This document shows positions 13,833-15,805 of a DNA stretch of 15,805 nt, in pieces. Both the position numbers and the translations under genes were made by a program. Under the pieces are notes generated by a model, which did no database searches, was not told the origin of the DNA, and saw only the letters and a list, made by a program, of their open reading frames with translations. The DNA is from an uncultured Flavobacteriales bacterium (GTDB lineage: Bacteria; Bacteroidota; Bacteroidia; Flavobacteriales_D; Parvicellaceae): NCBI GenBank assembly GCA_938084875.1, contig CALKFX010000032.1:1-15805 (forward strand), in the 5' to 3' direction. Position 1 is the stretch's first letter; every line of letters starts with the position of its first letter.

Positions 13833-15278
13833 ATGGATAAAATATTCAATTATATTAACGGAGAGCTTGTTAAACCCTGGAGCAACCAATGGTTGGACAA
13901 CTACAACCCATCTATTGGAAAAGTTTACAGTTTAATTCCAGATTCCACTAAAAAAGATGTTGAGAAAGCTCAAAAAGCAGCAAAAAATGCATTTCCAATA
14001 TGGAGTAATTCAACCATAAAGGAAAGAGCAACTGTCTTACAAAGAATTGCAGATCTAATTCTAGAGAGGCAAGCTGATTTAGCTTTTGCAGAATCTGTAG
14101 ATAACGGAAAGCCCTTGGCTCTTGCAAAGAAAGTAGATATCCCAAGAGCCGCTACTAACATGTCTTTTTTTGCTAGTGCAATTCTACATGAAAATTCTGA
14201 AAGCCATCAAATGAGTCAAGTGGCTATTAATTACACTTTAAGAAAGCCAATTGGAGTTGTTGGATGTATCTCTCCCTGGAATCTTCCACTTTATTTATTT
14301 ACTTGGAAAATCGCACCTGCCTTAGCCACAGGAAATACAGTTGTCGCAAAGCCATCTGAAATTACTCCAATGACAGCTTTCTTGTTTTCAAAAATTTGTA
14401 TAGATGCTGGTTTGCCCAAGGGGGTTTTAAATATTGTTCACGGGTCAGGACCAAAAGTTGGTTATGAGATTACCAAACATCCCAATATTAAAGCTATTTC
14501 TTTTACTGGAGGAACATTAACAGGGCAAAAAATTGCCGAAGTTGCTGCCCCTATGTTTAAAAAACTAAGTTTAGAATTAGGCGGCAAAAACCCAAATATT
14601 ATTTTCTCTGATTGTGATTTAGAAAAAGCTGTTTCTAGCTCTGTCTTAAGTTCATTTTCTAACCAAGGTCAAATTTGTCTTTGCGGTTCAAGAATATTTG
14701 TAGAGAGAAAAATTTATAAGGTTTTTAAAGAAAAATTTCTTTCAAAAGTAAAGACTTTAACAATTGGAGATCCATTAGAAAAATCTTCAAAAATTGGCGC
14801 TTTAGTTTCACAGCAACACATGGAAAAAGTTTTAAGCCATATCGAAGTTGCTAAAAAAGATGGTGGAATTCTATTAGCTGGAGGAAATAAATTTATTCCA
14901 AAAGGCAGATGCTCAAATGGGTATTTTCTAGAGCCAACTGTTTTTGAAGGTCTTAGCTATGACTGTTCAACAAATCAAGAAGAAATTTTTGGTCCTGTAG
15001 TAACTTTAACGCCATTTGATAGTGAAGAAGAAGTTTTAAATTTTGCAAATAGTACTAAGTATGGATTGTGCAGTATGGTTTGGACTTCAGATTTAAAAAG
15101 GGCAAATAGAATGGCGTTAAAATTAGATTCTGGAATTGTTTGGATAAACTGTTGGTTGGTTAGAGACCTGAGAACTCCTTTTGGAGGGATGAAGGAATCA
15201 GGCGTTGGCAGAGAGGGAGGAAATTATGCGTTGAACTTTTTCACTGAAACTACCAATGTATGTATAAGTTATGACTAA
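13833..15278 (+). CDS. aldehyde dehydrogenase, 2-aminomuconate-6-semialdehyde dehydrogenase type
   Basis: This 481-residue NAD-dependent aldehyde dehydrogenase carries the full active-site set: the oxyanion-region Asn in SPWNLPLY, cofactor-binding KPSEITPMTA, a SFTGGTLTG nucleotide loop, catalytic-base Glu248 in LELGGKNP, nucleophile Cys282 in GQICLCGS (with a second Cys284), and EEIFGPVV. The C-terminal pattern INCWLVRDLRTPFGGMKESG, then GREGG and NFFTETTNVCI, is typical of the ALDH8A1/AmnC/hydroxymuconic-semialdehyde group rather than of betaine or acetaldehyde dehydrogenases. In 3-hydroxyanthranilate breakdown this enzyme oxidises 2-aminomuconate 6-semialdehyde to 2-aminomuconate. The next gene encodes the deaminase for that product, which strongly supports the assignment. 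A role on 2-hydroxymuconic semialdehyde (catechol meta-cleavage) is the main alternative. The protein is cytoplasmic, and its start follows the lipoprotein stop by one base. Confidence 0.9.
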   Translation: MDKIFNYINGELVKPWSNQWLDNYNPSIGKVYSLIPDSTKKDVEKAQKAAKNAFPIWSNSTIKERATVLQRIADLILERQADLAFAESVDNGKPLALAKKVDIPRAATNMSFFASAILHENSESHQMSQVAINYTLRKPIGVVGCISPWNLPLYLFTWKIAPALATGNTVVAKPSEITPMTAFLFSKICIDAGLPKGVLNIVHGSGPKVGYEITKHPNIKAISFTGGTLTGQKIAEVAAPMFKKLSLELGGKNPNIIFSDCDLEKAVSSSVLSSFSNQGQICLCGSRIFVERKIYKVFKEKFLSKVKTLTIGDPLEKSSKIGALVSQQHMEKVLSHIEVAKKDGGILLAGGNKFIPKGRCSNGYFLEPTVFEGLSYDCSTNQEEIFGPVVTLTPFDSEEEVLNFANSTKYGLCSMVWTSDLKRANRMALKLDSGIVWINCWLVRDLRTPFGGMKESGVGREGGNYALNFFTETTNVCISYD

Positions 15279-15304
15279 TTTCGAAGTTAATTATTAAATA
15301 TTTT

Positions 15305-15733
15305 ATGGATTCATCACAAATAAATTCCAAAAAAGCACCAAAACCAGTTGGGCTTTATCCACATGCTAGAAAAGTTGGCAATCTATTATTTCTCTCTGGA
15401 GTTGGGCCAAGAAAAGCAAATTCAGACGCCAATGATTCTTTTGTCCCAGGGTTGGAATTAGATCACAATGGAAATTTTAAAACATTTGATTTTGAGGCCC
15501 AATGCCATAGTGTTTTTCAAAATGTTAAAACTATTTTAGAAGAAAGCGGATCTTCTTGGGAAAAATTAGTAGATATTACCGTTTTTTTAGTGGATATGAA
15601 AAGAGATTTCAAAAAATTTAATGAGATTTACGCTACCTATTTTAAAGAAAATCAACCATGTAGAACAACCGTTGCAATTGACTCTTTACCAACACCAATT
15701 GCAATTGAATTAAAGTGTATAGCAACTATATAA
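15305..15733 (+). CDS. 2-aminomuconate deaminase (RidA/YjgF family)
   Basis: The 142-residue protein is a RidA-family enamine/imine deaminase of the 2-aminomuconate deaminase subgroup. Features typical of this subgroup are APKPVGLYPHARKVGNLLFL, SGVGPR, PGLELDHNG, FEAQCHSVFQNVKTILEESG, SSWEKLVDITVFLVDMKRDF, and QPCR120TTVAIDSLPTPIAIE. Arg120 corresponds to the conserved substrate-carboxylate arginine of RidA proteins. The enzyme hydrolyses 2-aminomuconate to 4-oxalocrotonate and ammonia, the step after the upstream dehydrogenase. Ordinary RidA proteins are ~125-130 residues and lack the YPHAR and MKRDF segments, so the specific call is well supported. It starts 26 bases after the ALDH stop with an A/T-rich leader and no visible promoter. 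The earlier pathway enzymes (3-hydroxyanthranilate dioxygenase, ACMSD) are not in the window. Confidence 0.92.
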   Translation: MDSSQINSKKAPKPVGLYPHARKVGNLLFLSGVGPRKANSDANDSFVPGLELDHNGNFKTFDFEAQCHSVFQNVKTILEESGSSWEKLVDITVFLVDMKRDFKKFNEIYATYFKENQPCRTTVAIDSLPTPIAIELKCIATI

Positions 15734-15742
15734 AAAATAAAA

Positions 15743-15805
15743 ATGAGAAGACTAGTAAAACAATTTACAACACAATTATCAGAAGCATTAGAAATTGGTG
15801 AAAAG
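15743..15805 (+). CDS. start of a protein cut by the window end; possibly a sugar-phosphate isomerase
   Basis: An ATG nine bases after the RidA stop, behind an A-rich leader (TAAAAAATAAAA), opens a frame of 21 codons that runs to the window edge: MRRLVKQFTTQLSEALEIGE and one more lysine. It is an amphipathic helix-like N-terminus. It resembles my memory of the start of Bacteroidota bifunctional phosphoglucose/phosphomannose isomerases (SIS fold), but 21 residues cannot prove this. The gene call rests on spacing, strand and the continuing operon. Confidence 0.5.
   Translation, partial: MRRLVKQFTTQLSEALEIGEK

Noticed and set aside
13948..14161. Two antisense ORFs within the aldehyde dehydrogenase gene
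   Set aside because: They overlap each other and a clear ALDH frame, with no sign of independent coding.

Overview
The window is AT-rich, gene-dense DNA from a member of the Bacteroidota, most likely a Flavobacteriales-type marine or aquatic bacterium. The evidence is a C-terminal piece of a PorW/SprE-like type IX secretion protein, a bactofilin next to it, a lysyl-tRNA synthetase with the longer C-terminus seen in this phylum, a possible TAnnTTTG-type promoter element, and A-rich leaders without clear Shine-Dalgarno sites. All recognised genes lie on the + strand. I found no RNA genes, insertion sequences, CRISPR arrays or convincing terminators.

Layout. Positions 1-4000 hold housekeeping genes: the end of porW/sprE, a bactofilin, a tandem-domain universal stress protein, and lysS. 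After a 98-base gap, positions 4093-9754 hold the most interesting block: a LysM protein with a transglycosylase-like domain that has lost its catalytic glutamate, two paralogous SGNH-hydrolase-like proteins, and an MBOAT membrane acyltransferase. I infer an envelope glycan or peptidoglycan O-acylation system, analogous in logic to AlgI/AlgJ/AlgX or PatA/PatB. The MBOAT would carry the acyl group across the inner membrane, the SGNH proteins would transfer or remove it in the periplasm, and the LysM protein would place the machinery on the cell wall. The first SGNH gene clearly extends about 86 codons upstream of its first ATG. This adds a membrane anchor, but the extension has no ATG, GTG, TTG or CTG start codon. 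A non-standard start (ATT or ATA) is therefore likely, unless there is a sequence error.

Positions 9759-13831 continue the same tightly packed run with a WYL-domain regulator, a thioredoxin-fold DUF255 (YyaL/SPATA20-like) protein, a secreted protein with YD-like motifs, and a small lipoprotein. Positions 13833-15733 encode an ALDH8A1-type aldehyde dehydrogenase and a RidA-family 2-aminomuconate deaminase. These are consecutive steps of the 3-hydroxyanthranilate (kynurenine/tryptophan) catabolic branch. A last gene starts at 15743 and runs off the window.

From 4093 onward, gaps are at most 26 bases and most junctions overlap. Three overlaps are 8 bases long (ATGAATAA, ATGGATGA, ATGAATGA) and one is ATGA, so strong translational coupling across a long co-transcribed unit is likely.
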